In this document: one piece after another, positions 9,529-18,004 of the stretch
Position numbering within the stretch: position 1 is the first letter of the stretch
How the letters are laid out: every line of letters begins with the position of its first letter
DNA from: Zhengella mangrovi
GTDB taxonomy: Bacteria; Pseudomonadota; Alphaproteobacteria; Rhizobiales; Rhizobiaceae
NCBI RefSeq assembly: GCF_002727065.1
Contig: NZ_PDVP01000001.1
Span: 372,001-436,000, forward strand
Length of the DNA: 64,000 bases
Reading direction: 5' to 3'
Program-made: the position numbers and the translations under genes
The notes under the pieces: model-generated
The model's database searches: none
What the model was told of the DNA's origin: nothing
The model's input: the letters and a program-made list of their open reading frames with translations, nothing else

Positions 9529-10538
9529 AGCGGCGCCAGGTTGCGGAAAAACTGGTCCGTGCAGGCCTTCCACGAGAACTGCATCGCGTAGTCCCGGCAC
9601 GCCTGCCGGTCGATGGCCGCCGCGTCGAGTGCGGCCTGGCCCAGGTTGTCCGAAAGGATGCCGCAGTCGGCCCCTTCCAGGATGTCCGCCGGCCCGTGCA
9701 CCGGGTAGGCGGCCACGGGCGTTCCGCAGGCAAGGGCTTCCAGCACCACCATGCCGAAGGTTTCGAATCGTGACGGCATGACGAAGACGTCGGCCGCCGA
9801 CAGGTGCTGCGCGATGGCCTCGCCGGTCCGGTAGCCGAGGAAGTGCACGTCCGGCCAGGCTGCCTTGTAGGCCTTCAGGCTCGGTCCGTCGCCGACGACG
9901 ACCTTGGAGCCGGGAAGGTCGAGCCGGAAGAAATCCTCCAGGCTTTTCTCCTTGGCCACCCGCCCGAGATACATGAAGATCGGCCGCGGCAGGCCGAGGA
10001 AATCCGGATCGAAGCCGGGCGTGCCGCGCCACGGCCGGAACAGGTCTGTGTCCACGCCGCGGCCCCATTGCACGATGTTGCGGTAGCCGCGTGCTGCCAG
10101 TTCGTCGGCCAGGCTCTTCGTCTGTACCATGATCCGTTCGCCCGCGTTGTGGAACCAGCGCTGGAAAAGGTGGGCGTGCTCGGGGTTCATGCCGATCCGG
10201 TGATGGAGATAGTCGCCGTAGCGGGTATGGAAGGACGTTGTGAAAGGCCAGCCTTCCTTCAGGCAGATGCGGCGCATGGAAAGGCCGATCGGTCCTTCGA
10301 CCGGGATGTGGATCGCGTCCGGCCGGAACTCCTCCACGATCCTGCGCAGCTTGCGGCCGGGAAACAGGGCCAGTTTCACTTCCGGATATCCCGGTGCGCC
10401 GATGCCGGCGAACCGGTCCGGCCCCACCACCTCCACCGTGTGACCGTCGGCTTCGAGCAGCCGCTTGGTTGTTTCGAAAACGCGAACGACCCCGTTGATC
10501 TGGGGTTGCCAGGCGTCGCTGGCAATCAGGATGCGCAT
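9516..10538 (-). CDS. GT4-family glycosyltransferase, candidate sulfoquinovosyl transferase
   Basis: A 340-residue retaining glycosyltransferase of the GT-B fold. The N-terminal acceptor half has SDAWQPQINGVVR and HIPVEGPIGLSMRR. The donor half has YLGRVAKEKSLEDFF and ends in the family 4 E-x7-E motif region SRFETFGMVVLEALACGTPV. It is divergent from sqdB across 105 bases, and SqdX-type enzymes that transfer sulfoquinovose to diacylglycerol are GT4 proteins, so this role is the best guess. A mannosyl- or glucosyl-transferase making another phosphorus-free glycolipid is the main alternative. The start at 10538 follows GGAG. Confidence 0.8.
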   Translation of the reverse strand: MRILIASDAWQPQINGVVRVFETTKRLLEADGHTVEVVGPDRFAGIGAPGYPEVKLALFPGRKLRRIVEEFRPDAIHIPVEGPIGLSMRRICLKEGWPFTTSFHTRYGDYLHHRIGMNPEHAHLFQRWFHNAGERIMVQTKSLADELAARGYRNIVQWGRGVDTDLFRPWRGTPGFDPDFLGLPRPIFMYLGRVAKEKSLEDFFRLDLPGSKVVVGDGPSLKAYKAAWPDVHFLGYRTGEAIAQHLSAADVFVMPSRFETFGMVVLEALACGTPVAAYPVHGPADILEGADCGILSDNLGQAALDAAAIDRQACRDYAMQFSWKACTDQFFRNLAPLRGQ

Positions 10539-10551
10539 CGGGCTGCTCCGG

Positions 10552-10580
10552 CTGTCGCATGAATTACATGTGTCTGCGGT
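10552..10580. promoter_or_regulatory. Degenerate Pho box-like repeats in the glycosyltransferase/sqdB gap
   Basis: Three 7-mers at 11-base spacing, CTGTCGC (10552), ATTACAT (10563) and CTGCGGT (10574), resemble PhoB half-sites (CTGTCAT). The matches are 5, 4 and 4 of 7, so the support comes mainly from the spacing and from the Pi-stress context of both neighbours. Confidence 0.35.
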
Positions 10581-10643
10581 TTGTTGCGCGTGAGGGATCG
10601 GCCGCTTGGCCGATTCGGCACGGGCATGACGGAGAGCGCGACC

Positions 10644-11801
10644 ATGAAGATCCTCATACTTGGCGGTGACGGGTTTTGCGGCTGGCCAACGGCCTTGCAT
10701 TTCGCGGCCCGCGACCACGAGGTGACCATCGCCGACAACCTGGTGCGCCGGGAAACGGACCGCGAACTGGGGTGTGGAAGCCTGACGCCGATTTCGGCCA
10801 TCGAGGAACGTCTTTCTGCCTGGAAGGCGATGGGGAATCGCCCGATCAACGATGTCCGGCTCGATGTGGCACGCGACTATGACGGCCTTGTTACGCTGCT
10901 GCGGCGCATGCGCCCGGATGTCATCGTTCATTTCGCAGAACAGCGCGCCGCGCCCTATTCCATGAAGTCGCCGCGCCACAAGCGCTACACGGTCGACAGC
11001 AATGTCTCCGCCACCCACGGCGTGCTCTGCGCCATGGTCGAGGCGGCCCCCGATGCCCACCTGGTTCACCTGGGAACCATGGGCGTCTATGGCTACGGCA
11101 AGACGAAGGGCCTGGAGATTCCGGAGGGCTATATCGACGCGACGCTGCGCTCGGGCGGCCAGCGGGCCGATGTCGATATCCTCTATCCGACCGACCCCGG
11201 CAGCATCTATCACATGACCAAGTCGCTGGATCAGATCCTGTTTCAGTTCTACGCGAAGAACGACCGGCTGGCGATCACCGACCTGCACCAGGGCATCGTC
11301 TGGGGCACGAACACGCCGGAAACCGACAGGGTGGACGAACTGGTCAACCGGTTTGACTACGACGGCGACTACGGCACGGTGCTGAACCGCTTCCTCATGC
11401 AGGCGGCCATCGGCCACCCGCTCACCGTCCACGGCACGGGCGGCCAGACCCGCGCCTTCATCCACATCCGCGACACGGTCCGCTGTGTCGAACTGGCGGC
11501 GCTCAATCCGCCGGCGCGTGGCGAACGGGTGCGGATCATGAACCAGATGACGGAGACCCACCGGGTGCGCGACCTGGCGCAGATGATCTCGGGCATGACC
11601 GGCATTCCCGTGCACTGCATGGAAAATCCGCGCAAGGAAGCGCCTGAGAACGATCTCCGGGTCGCCGACGATTCCCTCGTCAACCTCGGCCTGAAGCCGA
11701 CACGCCTGTCCGATGGCCTGATGCAGGAAGTGTTCGACGTGGCCATGCGCCACGCCAACCGCTGCGACCGGTCCCGGATCATGGCCACCGCCCGCTGGTA
11801 G
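10644..11801 (+). CDS. sqdB: UDP-sulfoquinovose synthase
   Basis: Builds UDP-sulfoquinovose from UDP-glucose and sulfite, the head-group donor for the sulfolipid SQDG. The 385-residue extended short-chain dehydrogenase shows the SqdB-specific signatures LGGDGFCGWPTALHF (NAD fold), HFAEQRAAPYSMKS, HLGTMGVYGYG with the catalytic Thr, PTDPGSIYHMTKSLDQ with catalytic Tyr and Lys, and ITDLHQGIVWGTNTPET. The start is placed at 10644 because GGAG lies 9-12 bases before it; an in-frame ATG at 10626 is the alternative. It is divergent from the glycosyltransferase and convergent to phnF. SQDG replaces acidic phospholipids under phosphate limitation in several alphaproteobacteria. Confidence 0.95.
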   Translation: MKILILGGDGFCGWPTALHFAARDHEVTIADNLVRRETDRELGCGSLTPISAIEERLSAWKAMGNRPINDVRLDVARDYDGLVTLLRRMRPDVIVHFAEQRAAPYSMKSPRHKRYTVDSNVSATHGVLCAMVEAAPDAHLVHLGTMGVYGYGKTKGLEIPEGYIDATLRSGGQRADVDILYPTDPGSIYHMTKSLDQILFQFYAKNDRLAITDLHQGIVWGTNTPETDRVDELVNRFDYDGDYGTVLNRFLMQAAIGHPLTVHGTGGQTRAFIHIRDTVRCVELAALNPPARGERVRIMNQMTETHRVRDLAQMISGMTGIPVHCMENPRKEAPENDLRVADDSLVNLGLKPTRLSDGLMQEVFDVAMRHANRCDRSRIMATARW

Positions 11802-11813
11802 GCCGCGAGACGC

Positions 11814-12569
11814 TCAGCCTTCCTGGCGGGCGTGATCGACTGTCAGCGTCACCCGGTCGGCGGCGAACCGCGTGATCGAGAACTGGATGGCCCGGCCCCG
11901 GACGTCGACGTTGACCGCGCGGGTCGTCAGGACGACGGCGCCCGGCGCCAGGTTGAGCGCGTCCAGGTCGGCGGCGGATCCGTGCCCGGCTTCGATAACG
12001 GTTTCGGCGCGCAGGTAGTCCGTAACCCCGCAGGCCGCAAGCGCGGCCGTGATCGAGCCTGAATGCCGGGCTGCCGCCGGCAGGTCCGCGAACCGGTCGG
12101 CGGGAAACCAGTGCGTCGCCACCGAGACCGGCAGGTTGTCGGCAAGCGACAGCGTGTCGAGCCGGATCACCGCGCTGTCCTGTGTCACCCCGATCTTGCG
12201 GGCGATGTCCTCGCTGGCCGGTTCCAGCCCGTCTTTCACGACGATGCTGCGGCGGTTCCCTGCCTGACCGGCCAGGCCTTCGGAGAACCGGGTGCGCCGC
12301 CCGATCGGATAGGCGACCCGCTGGCGCTGCCGGATGAAGGTGCCGCGCCCCTGCTCGCTCTGCAGCACGCCTTCCTGGACCAGGGCCCCGATCGCGGCGC
12401 GGACCGTGTGGCGGTTCACCCCGAAATGGGCGGCCAGTTCCTTTTCGGGCGGAAGCCGGTCGCCGGGTTCGCCCGTGGCCACGATCGAGGTGCGGATACG
12501 GTCGGCGATCTGGCGCCAGAGCGTGACCCCGCTGCGTCGTTCCACGTTTGCTTCAGGGGATCCGTTCAT
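11814..12569 (-). CDS. phnF: GntR/HutC-family phosphonate operon regulator
   Basis: Repressor-type regulator of the adjacent phn operon. The 251 residues comprise an N-terminal winged helix (about 14-82: LWRQIADRIRTSIVATGEPG, then LPPEKELAAHFGVNRHTVRA and GVLQSEQGRGTFIR) and a C-terminal UTRA ligand-binding domain (about 95-245). It is divergent from phnG, with the presumed operators in the 91-base gap. The ligand is expected to be a phosphonate-pathway compound or phosphate, by analogy with mycobacterial PhnF. Confidence 0.92.
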   Translation of the reverse strand: MNGSPEANVERRSGVTLWRQIADRIRTSIVATGEPGDRLPPEKELAAHFGVNRHTVRAAIGALVQEGVLQSEQGRGTFIRQRQRVAYPIGRRTRFSEGLAGQAGNRRSIVVKDGLEPASEDIARKIGVTQDSAVIRLDTLSLADNLPVSVATHWFPADRFADLPAAARHSGSITAALAACGVTDYLRAETVIEAGHGSAADLDALNLAPGAVVLTTRAVNVDVRGRAIQFSITRFAADRVTLTVDHARQEG

Positions 12570-12578
12570 TCGCCTCGC

Positions 12579-12596
12579 CTGTCACAGGTCTGTCAT
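12579..12596. promoter_or_regulatory. Pho box controlling phnG (and possibly phnF)
   Basis: CTGTCAC-AGGT-CTGTCAT matches the PhoB consensus (two CTGTCAT half-sites, 4-base gap) at 13 of 14 positions. It lies 65 bases before phnG and 10 bases before phnF, so it is best placed to activate phnG when phosphate is scarce. Confidence 0.85.
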
Positions 12597-12610
12597 CGGA
12601 GGAAGCTAAA

Positions 12611-12648
12611 ACAAGATAACTTGTATGGTTGTCTAAAACAATAGACAA
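12611..12648. promoter_or_regulatory. Two palindromes, likely PhnF operators
   Basis: ACAAG-ATAA-CTTGT (12611-12624) and the perfect TTGTCTA-AAACAA-TAGACAA (12629-12648) lie between the Pho box and phnG. The GTCTA/TAGAC half-site is typical of HutC/PhnF proteins. Placed downstream of the Pho box, over the expected transcription start, they would let PhnF block PhoB-activated transcription. Confidence 0.7.
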
Positions 12649-12660
12649 ATCGAGGATCGA

Positions 12661-13134
12661 ATGGTGAATGACAGCAAAAATGCGCCGGACACCGGGCAGC
12701 AAGGCCGCGCGCGCCGCATGGCGGTTCTCGCGCAGGCCGATCCCCGCCAGCTCGCGTGCCTTTGGCGCGATCTCGGCATCGACCCGGCGTTTTCGCTCGT
12801 CCGTGGTCCCGAAACCGGACTCGTGACTCTCCGGGGCCGGATCGGCGGCGGCGGGTCGCCGTTCAATTTCGGCGAGGCGACCGTCACCCGCGCGACGGTC
12901 CGGCTCGGCAACGGCGCCGTCGGCCACGCCTGGATGCTCGGCCGAGACCACGCCAAGGCGAAGCTCGCCGCGGTCATCGATGCGCTGGCCGCCGATCCCG
13001 CCATGGAACGCAGCATCGAGGCATCGCTCATCGCGCCCCTGGCCCGCAGCGCCGCGGACGCCGACGATGCGAAGCGCGCTGAAACCGCTGCCACGCGGGT
13101 CGATTTCTTCACCATGGTGTGGGGAGAGGATTGA
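12661..13134 (+). CDS. phnG: C-P lyase core subunit PhnG
   Basis: Subunit of the PhnGHIJ core complex that joins phosphonate to ribose and cleaves the C-P bond. The 157-residue protein has the PhnG features RARRMAVLAQADPRQLACLW, PETGLVTLRGRIGGGGSPFN, FGEATVTRATVRL and GHAWMLGRDHAKAKLAAVID. Length and order match the family. A GAGGA ribosome site precedes the ATG at 12661. It is the first gene of the rightward operon and overlaps phnH by ATGA. Confidence 0.95.
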   Translation: MVNDSKNAPDTGQQGRARRMAVLAQADPRQLACLWRDLGIDPAFSLVRGPETGLVTLRGRIGGGGSPFNFGEATVTRATVRLGNGAVGHAWMLGRDHAKAKLAAVIDALAADPAMERSIEASLIAPLARSAADADDAKRAETAATRVDFFTMVWGED

Positions 13135-13742
13135 TGAGCGAAGCCGAACACCTCGCCGGCGGTCTCGCCGATCCCGTTTTCGACGCCCAGTCGGCCTTCC
13201 GCGCCGTCATGGCGGCCATGGCCGAGCCGGGCACGGTGCATGCCCCCGGCCGGCTCGCCGGCCCGCCGGCTCCCTTGTCGGCCGTCGCGGCCACGATCCT
13301 GACCACGCTCTGCGATGCGGACACGCCGGTCTGGCTGGATCCGGCCCTGGCTGCCAGCGAGGCCGTGACCGCCTGGATCGCGTTCCATGCCGGGTCACCG
13401 GTCACCGCCAACCCGGTCGAGGCCCATTTCGCCTTCGTCACCGATCCTGCAGCCATGCCGGCCTTCGACGGCTTCGGCCTGGGAAGCCACGAATACCCCG
13501 ACCGGTCAACGACGATCGTCCTCCAGGTTGCGGGCTTCGATGGCGGTGAACCGCTGACGCTTGCCGGTCCCGGCATCGAGACGACCCGTACGTTCGCGCC
13601 ATCGCCCATGCCGCGCAACTTCACCACGCAATGGGCCGCCAACCAGGCCCGGTTCCCGCGTGGCGTCGACCTGGTGCTCGCCGGCCCGGACGCGGTTGCC
13701 TGCCTGCCGCGGTACACGCGCCTCGTGCCAACGGAGGATTGA
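13134..13742 (+). CDS. phnH: C-P lyase core subunit PhnH
   Basis: A 202-residue PhnH protein of the C-P lyase core, structurally related to PLP transferases but without the cofactor lysine. Conserved blocks are FRAVMAAMAEPGTVH, ILTTLCDADTPVWLD and PGIETTRTFAP, with a C-terminal ANQARFPRGVDLVLAGPDAV. Start and stop overlap phnG by four bases (ATGA), pointing to coupled translation and the 1:1 stoichiometry expected for the core complex. Confidence 0.95.
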   Translation: MSEAEHLAGGLADPVFDAQSAFRAVMAAMAEPGTVHAPGRLAGPPAPLSAVAATILTTLCDADTPVWLDPALAASEAVTAWIAFHAGSPVTANPVEAHFAFVTDPAAMPAFDGFGLGSHEYPDRSTTIVLQVAGFDGGEPLTLAGPGIETTRTFAPSPMPRNFTTQWAANQARFPRGVDLVLAGPDAVACLPRYTRLVPTED

Positions 13743-13746
13743 GCCC

Positions 13747-14856
13747 ATGTATGTCGCCGTCAAGGGTGGCGAGGCCGCCATCGAGAACGCGCATCGCCTG
13801 CTGGATGACCGCCGCCGCGGTGATCGGTCCGTGCCCGCCCTCACGCTCGACCAGATCGCCGGCCAGCTCGCGCTGGCGGTGGACCGGGTCATGGCGGAGG
13901 GGTCCCTCTACGACCGGGAACTCGGCGCGCTGGCCGTCAAGCAGGCCCGCGGAGACCTGATCGAGGCCATCTTCCTGCTGCGTGCCTATCGCACCACGCT
14001 GCCGCGCTTCGGCTATTCGCGCCCGGTCGATACCGCCGCCATGCTGGTCGAACGGCGCATTTCCGCCTGCTACAAGGATCTGCCCGGCGGCCAGGTGCTC
14101 GGCCCCACTTTCGACTACACCCACCGCCTGCTCGACCCGGCACTGGCCGAGGATGCCGGGACCGATCAGCCGGTGCGCCGCGAGGGCGAGACCGAACCGG
14201 TCATGCGCGTCTCCGAGATCCTCGCTGGCGAAGGCCTTATCGAGGGCGACGGTGCGGTCGCCCAGGAAAAAGGGGTCGGCGATATTACCCGCACCCCGAT
14301 GGAGTTTCCCATGGATCGCGATACCCGCCTCCAGGCGCTCTCGCGCGGCGACGAGGGTTTCCTGCTGGCGCTCGGCTATTCCACCCAGCGCGGCTATGCC
14401 CGGTCCCATCCCTTTGCCGGCGAAATAAGGATCGGCGAAGTGGAAGTCTCCGTTGACATTCCCGAACTCGGTTTCGCCGTGTCGCTCGGCCGGGTGCAGG
14501 TCACCGAGTGCCAGATGGTCAACCAGTTCAAGGGCTCGGCCAAGGCGCCGCCGCAGTTCACCCGCGGCTACGGCCTCGTGTTCGGCCAGTCGGAGCGCAA
14601 GGCCATGGCCATGGCGCTGGTCGACCGTGCGCTGCGCGCTTCCGAGCTTGGCGAAGACATGACCGCGCCCGCCCAGGACGAGGAATTCGTCATTTCGCAT
14701 TCCGACAACGTCCAGGCCACCGGCTTCGTGGAACACCTGAAACTGCCCCACTACGTCGACTTCCAGGCCGAGCTCGATCTCGTGCGCCGCATGCGCGCCG
14801 AGCATGATGCCGCCCGCGTAACCGGCGCCGGGGACGAACTGGAGGCAGCGGAATGA
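13747..14856 (+). CDS. phnI: C-P lyase core subunit PhnI (nucleosidase/phosphonate transferase)
   Basis: With PhnG, PhnH and PhnL, transfers the phosphonate to the C1 of ribose from ATP, releasing adenine. The 369-residue protein starts MYVAVKGGEAAIENAHRLLD and carries EGSLYDRELGALAVKQARGD, FGYSRPVDTAAMLVERRISA, and a C-terminal HSDNVQATGFVEHLKLPHYV block that is diagnostic for PhnI. An ORF reading further upstream in this frame overlaps phnH and is not used. It overlaps phnJ by ATGA. Confidence 0.95.
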   Translation: MYVAVKGGEAAIENAHRLLDDRRRGDRSVPALTLDQIAGQLALAVDRVMAEGSLYDRELGALAVKQARGDLIEAIFLLRAYRTTLPRFGYSRPVDTAAMLVERRISACYKDLPGGQVLGPTFDYTHRLLDPALAEDAGTDQPVRREGETEPVMRVSEILAGEGLIEGDGAVAQEKGVGDITRTPMEFPMDRDTRLQALSRGDEGFLLALGYSTQRGYARSHPFAGEIRIGEVEVSVDIPELGFAVSLGRVQVTECQMVNQFKGSAKAPPQFTRGYGLVFGQSERKAMAMALVDRALRASELGEDMTAPAQDEEFVISHSDNVQATGFVEHLKLPHYVDFQAELDLVRRMRAEHDAARVTGAGDELEAAE

Positions 14857-15740
14857 ACGCGACCGCCGGCGCCATCGCCACCTACAACTTTGCCTACCTG
14901 GACGAGCAGACAAAGCGGATGATCCGCCGCGCCATCCTCAAGGGGATCGCCATCCCCGGCTACCAGGTGCCCTTTGCCTCGCGCGAAATGCCCATGCCCT
15001 ACGGCTGGGGCACCGGCGGCGTGCAGGTCACGGCGTCCATCCTCGGCCCCGACGATACGCTCAAGGTGATCGACCAGGGCGCCGACGACACCACCAACGC
15101 CATTTCCATCCGCAAGTTCTTCCAGAAGACTGCCGGTGTCGCGACGACCACCCGCACCGGTGACGCGACGGTCATCCAGACCCGCCACCGCATTCCCGAG
15201 ACGCCGCTGAAATCCGGCCAGGTGCTGGTCTACCAGGTGCCGATCCCCGAGCCGCTGCGTTTCCTCGAACCGCGCGAGACCGAGACGCGCAAGATGCACG
15301 CTCTGGAGGAATACGGCCTCATGCACGTCAAGCTCTACGAGGACATCGCGCGCAACGGCCATATCGCCACCACCTATGCCTATCCGGTGAAGGTCGAGGG
15401 CCGCTATGTCATGGATCCTTCGCCGACGCCGAAGTTCGACAATCCGAAGATGCACATGAGCCCGGCGCTGCAGCTTTTCGGCGCCGGTCGCGAGAAGCGC
15501 ATCTACGCCATTCCGCCCTTCACCCGGGTCGTGAGTCTCGACTTCGAGGACCACCCGTTCACGGTGCAGGATTTCGGCCGGCCCTGCGCGCTGTGCGGCG
15601 CAGAGCACGTCTATCTCGATGAGGTCATCCTCGATGATGCCGGCGGCAGGATGTTCATCTGCTCCGATACCGACCACTGCGAGGAACGCCGGGAAGCCGG
15701 CCACGCCGGCGAAATGCTGGCCGGGGAGGCCGCTCAATGA
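14853..15740 (+). CDS. phnJ: Carbon-phosphorus lyase, radical SAM enzyme PhnJ
   Basis: Catalytic C-P bond lyase that converts ribose phosphonate phosphate to the 1,2-cyclic phosphate and an alkane. The 295 residues hold the cysteine cluster CALC plus ICSDTDHCEER, giving C-x2-C-x21-C-x5-C, the same spacing as the four cysteines of Escherichia coli PhnJ. GWGTGGVQVTASILG, near the N-terminus, holds the glycyl-radical region. It lies inside phnI-phnK with four-base overlaps at both ends. Its presence makes the operon a true C-P lyase system and not only a phosphonate importer. Confidence 0.96.
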   Translation: MNATAGAIATYNFAYLDEQTKRMIRRAILKGIAIPGYQVPFASREMPMPYGWGTGGVQVTASILGPDDTLKVIDQGADDTTNAISIRKFFQKTAGVATTTRTGDATVIQTRHRIPETPLKSGQVLVYQVPIPEPLRFLEPRETETRKMHALEEYGLMHVKLYEDIARNGHIATTYAYPVKVEGRYVMDPSPTPKFDNPKMHMSPALQLFGAGREKRIYAIPPFTRVVSLDFEDHPFTVQDFGRPCALCGAEHVYLDEVILDDAGGRMFICSDTDHCEERREAGHAGEMLAGEAAQ

Positions 15741-16555
15741 ACGCGATCGACAAGCCCGCCGGGCACGGACAGGACGGAACTGGGGAAGCGCCGCTGCTGT
15801 CTGTCCGCTCCGTTTCGAAATTCTACGGAACGCGCATCGGCTGCCAGGAGGTCACCTTCGACCTCTGGCCGGGCGAGGTGCTGGCCATTGTCGGTGAATC
15901 CGGCTCCGGCAAGACCACGTTGCTCAACTGCATTTCCACCCGACTGCCACCCTCCGCCGGAACCGTGAACTATCGCGTCCGCACCGGCGAGATGCGCGAA
16001 CTCTACCGCATGAGCGAGGCAGAGCGCCGCCTGCTGATGCGCACCGACTGGGGCTTCGTCCACCAGAATCCGGCTGACGGCCTGCGCATGACGGTGTCGG
16101 CCGGGGCCAATGTCGGCGAACGCCTGATGGCGGTCGGGGACCGTCACTACGGCCACATCCGCGACACCGCCATCGACTGGCTCGGGCGGGTCGAGATCGG
16201 TGAGGACCGCGTCGACGACCAGCCGCGTGCCTTCTCCGGCGGCATGCGCCAGCGCCTGCAGATTGCCCGCAACCTGGTCACCGGTCCGCGCCTTGTCTTC
16301 ATGGACGAGCCGACCGGGGGGCTGGACGTCTCGGTGCAGGCCCGCCTGCTCGATCTGCTGCGTGGCCTCGTCGCCGACCTTGGACTGGCCGCCATCGTCG
16401 TCACCCACGACCTCGCCGTCGCCCGCCTGCTGTCCCATCGCATGATGGTGATGAAGGAGGGCAGGGTGGTGGAGACCGGCCTGACCGACCGGGTGCTGGA
16501 CGATCCGCAGGCACCCTACACCCAGCTTCTCGTTTCCTCGATCCTGCAGGTGTGA
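15737..16555 (+). CDS. phnK: C-P lyase ABC-type ATPase PhnK
   Basis: A 272-residue ABC ATPase that docks on the core complex at PhnJ; it is not a transporter. It has Walker [13 protein letters not shown], the Q-loop [11 protein letters not shown], the signature [15 protein letters not shown], Walker [18 protein letters not shown] and the H-loop [11 protein letters not shown]. The C-terminal segment [18 protein letters not shown] resembles oligopeptide-type ATPases, as usual for PhnK. ATGA overlap with phnJ; phnL follows after two bases. Confidence 0.95.
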   Translation: MNAIDKPAGHGQDGTGEAPLLSVRSVSKFYGTRIGCQEVTFDLWPGEVLAIVGESGSGKTTLLNCISTRLPPSAGTVNYRVRTGEMRELYRMSEAERRLLMRTDWGFVHQNPADGLRMTVSAGANVGERLMAVGDRHYGHIRDTAIDWLGRVEIGEDRVDDQPRAFSGGMRQRLQIARNLVTGPRLVFMDEPTGGLDVSVQARLLDLLRGLVADLGLAAIVVTHDLAVARLLSHRMMVMKEGRVVETGLTDRVLDDPQAPYTQLLVSSILQV

Positions 16556-16557
16556 CC

Positions 16558-17265
16558 ATGCCGACGCCGCTCGTAGTCTCCGATGTCGCCAAGACCTTCA
16601 CCATGCACCTGCGCGACGGCATCCGCCTGAACGTCGTCGAGCATGTATCCTTCTCGCTGAAAGCCGGTTCCTGTGCCGTGCTCGGCGGCCCGTCGGGCTC
16701 GGGCAAGAGCTCGATCCTGAAGATGCTCTACGGCAACTATGGCGCCGATACCGGCCAGATCATCGTCAATCACCGGGGCCGGCTGATCGACATCACCAGG
16801 GCCACCCCGCGCGGCATGCTGGCCATCCGCCGCGAGACCATCGGCTATGTCAGCCAGTTCCTGCGCGCCGTGCCGCGCGTGCCGGCCATCGATGTCGCTG
16901 CCGAACCGCTCGTCGCCCGCGGGCTCGATGTCGAGCGGGCCCGCCAGCGCGCCGCCGGACTGCTCGACCGGCTCAACCTGCCGGAACGCTTGTGGCACCT
17001 GCCGCCGGCAACGTTTTCGGGCGGCGAACAGCAGCGCGTGAACATTGCCCGCGGCTTCATTACCGATCACCCGGTCCTTCTCCTCGACGAGCCGACCGCC
17101 TCGCTCGACGCGGCCAACCGCGACGTCGTCATCGCCATGATCGCGGAGAAGAAGGAACAGGGCGTCGCCCTGCTCGGCATCTTTCACGATGCCGACGTGC
17201 GCGAGGCCGTGGCCGACACGGTGATCGACGTCACCGCCTTCACGCCGCGGAGCGCGACGGCATGA
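16558..17265 (+). CDS. phnL: C-P lyase ABC-type ATPase PhnL
   Basis: A 235-residue ABC ATPase partner of PhnK in the C-P lyase assembly. It shows Walker [15 protein letters not shown], signature [16 protein letters not shown], Walker [14 protein letters not shown] and H-loop [12 protein letters not shown]. The ATG at 16558 is two bases after the phnK stop; an in-frame GTG at 16552 would add two residues and overlap phnK. It overlaps the next gene by ATGA. Confidence 0.95.
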   Translation: MPTPLVVSDVAKTFTMHLRDGIRLNVVEHVSFSLKAGSCAVLGGPSGSGKSSILKMLYGNYGADTGQIIVNHRGRLIDITRATPRGMLAIRRETIGYVSQFLRAVPRVPAIDVAAEPLVARGLDVERARQRAAGLLDRLNLPERLWHLPPATFSGGEQQRVNIARGFITDHPVLLLDEPTASLDAANRDVVIAMIAEKKEQGVALLGIFHDADVREAVADTVIDVTAFTPRSATA

Positions 17266-17900
17266 CGCGCCTGTCCGAAACCCCGCTCGTCCACGGGACG
17301 GCGCTGGTCACCGACACCACCCTCGGCCGCTACACCGAGGTGGCCGAACGCTGCCACGTCTCCGAAAGCTCCCTGGGCGACTATTCCTACATGATGCGCG
17401 AGTGCGAAGTCTGGTCGGCGCGGATCGGTAAGTTCGTCAACATCGCCAGCCATGTGCGCATCAACGCCACCAATCACCCGGTCTGGCGGGCGACCCTGCA
17501 CCATTTCACCTATCGCGCCGGCGACTATTTCGCCGATGCCGCCCACGAGAGCGAATTCTTCGACTGGCGCCGGTCCAACACGGTGACCGTCGGGCACGAC
17601 GTCTGGATCGGCCACGGCGCCACCATTCTCCCCGGCGTCAGCATCGGCAATGGCGCGGTGATCGGCGCCGGCGCCGTCGTCTCGAAGGATGTGGCGCCCT
17701 ACACGATCGTCGGCGGCGTGCCGGCCCGGACCATCCGCAAGCGTTTCGACGGCGACATCGGCGAACGCATGGACCGCCTCGCCTGGTGGGACTGGGACCA
17801 TGCCCGCCTGCGCGCCGCGCTGGACGATTTCCGCGCGCTTGATGCCGCCGCGTTCCTGGCAAAACACGAAACGCCAGCCATGGCCGGAGCGGCGCTGTGA
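17262..17900 (+). CDS. Hexapeptide-repeat acyltransferase of phosphonate operons
   Basis: A 212-residue left-handed beta-helix transferase of the chloramphenicol/virginiamycin acetyltransferase type that recurs in alphaproteobacterial phn operons. Hexapeptide repeats run from about residue 8 to 170, interrupted by the loop [20 protein letters not shown], which contains the likely catalytic His. The repeats end with [20 protein letters not shown] and [21 protein letters not shown] role in acetylating aminoalkylphosphonates or another amino intermediate, like PhnO, is possible but not shown. ATGA overlap with phnL. It is the last gene before the internal Pho box. Confidence 0.88.
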   Translation: MTRLSETPLVHGTALVTDTTLGRYTEVAERCHVSESSLGDYSYMMRECEVWSARIGKFVNIASHVRINATNHPVWRATLHHFTYRAGDYFADAAHESEFFDWRRSNTVTVGHDVWIGHGATILPGVSIGNGAVIGAGAVVSKDVAPYTIVGGVPARTIRKRFDGDIGERMDRLAWWDWDHARLRAALDDFRALDAAAFLAKHETPAMAGAAL

Positions 17901-17901
17901 A

Positions 17902-17919
17902 CTGTCACGGAACTGTCAC
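17902..17919 (+). promoter_or_regulatory. Pho box upstream of phnC
   Basis: CTGTCAC-GGAA-CTGTCAC is a perfect 7-mer direct repeat at 11-base spacing, 12 of 14 to the PhoB consensus. It begins right after the acyltransferase stop and 86 bases before phnC, so the transport half of the cluster has its own phosphate-starvation promoter besides read-through from phnG. Confidence 0.88.
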
Positions 17920-18004
17920 CTCCGCGACATGCACCCTTCACATGAGCCGGGTAGCGGGTACGCGGACCATCGGGGGCGAGGTCGTTGACAGACAGGAAAG
18001 AGCG

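Noticed and set aside
9516-11753. A 745-codon frame joining an upstream reading to the glycosyltransferase
   Set aside because: The first 400 codons are antisense to sqdB, which is strongly coding. The real gene begins at 10538 with its own ribosome site.
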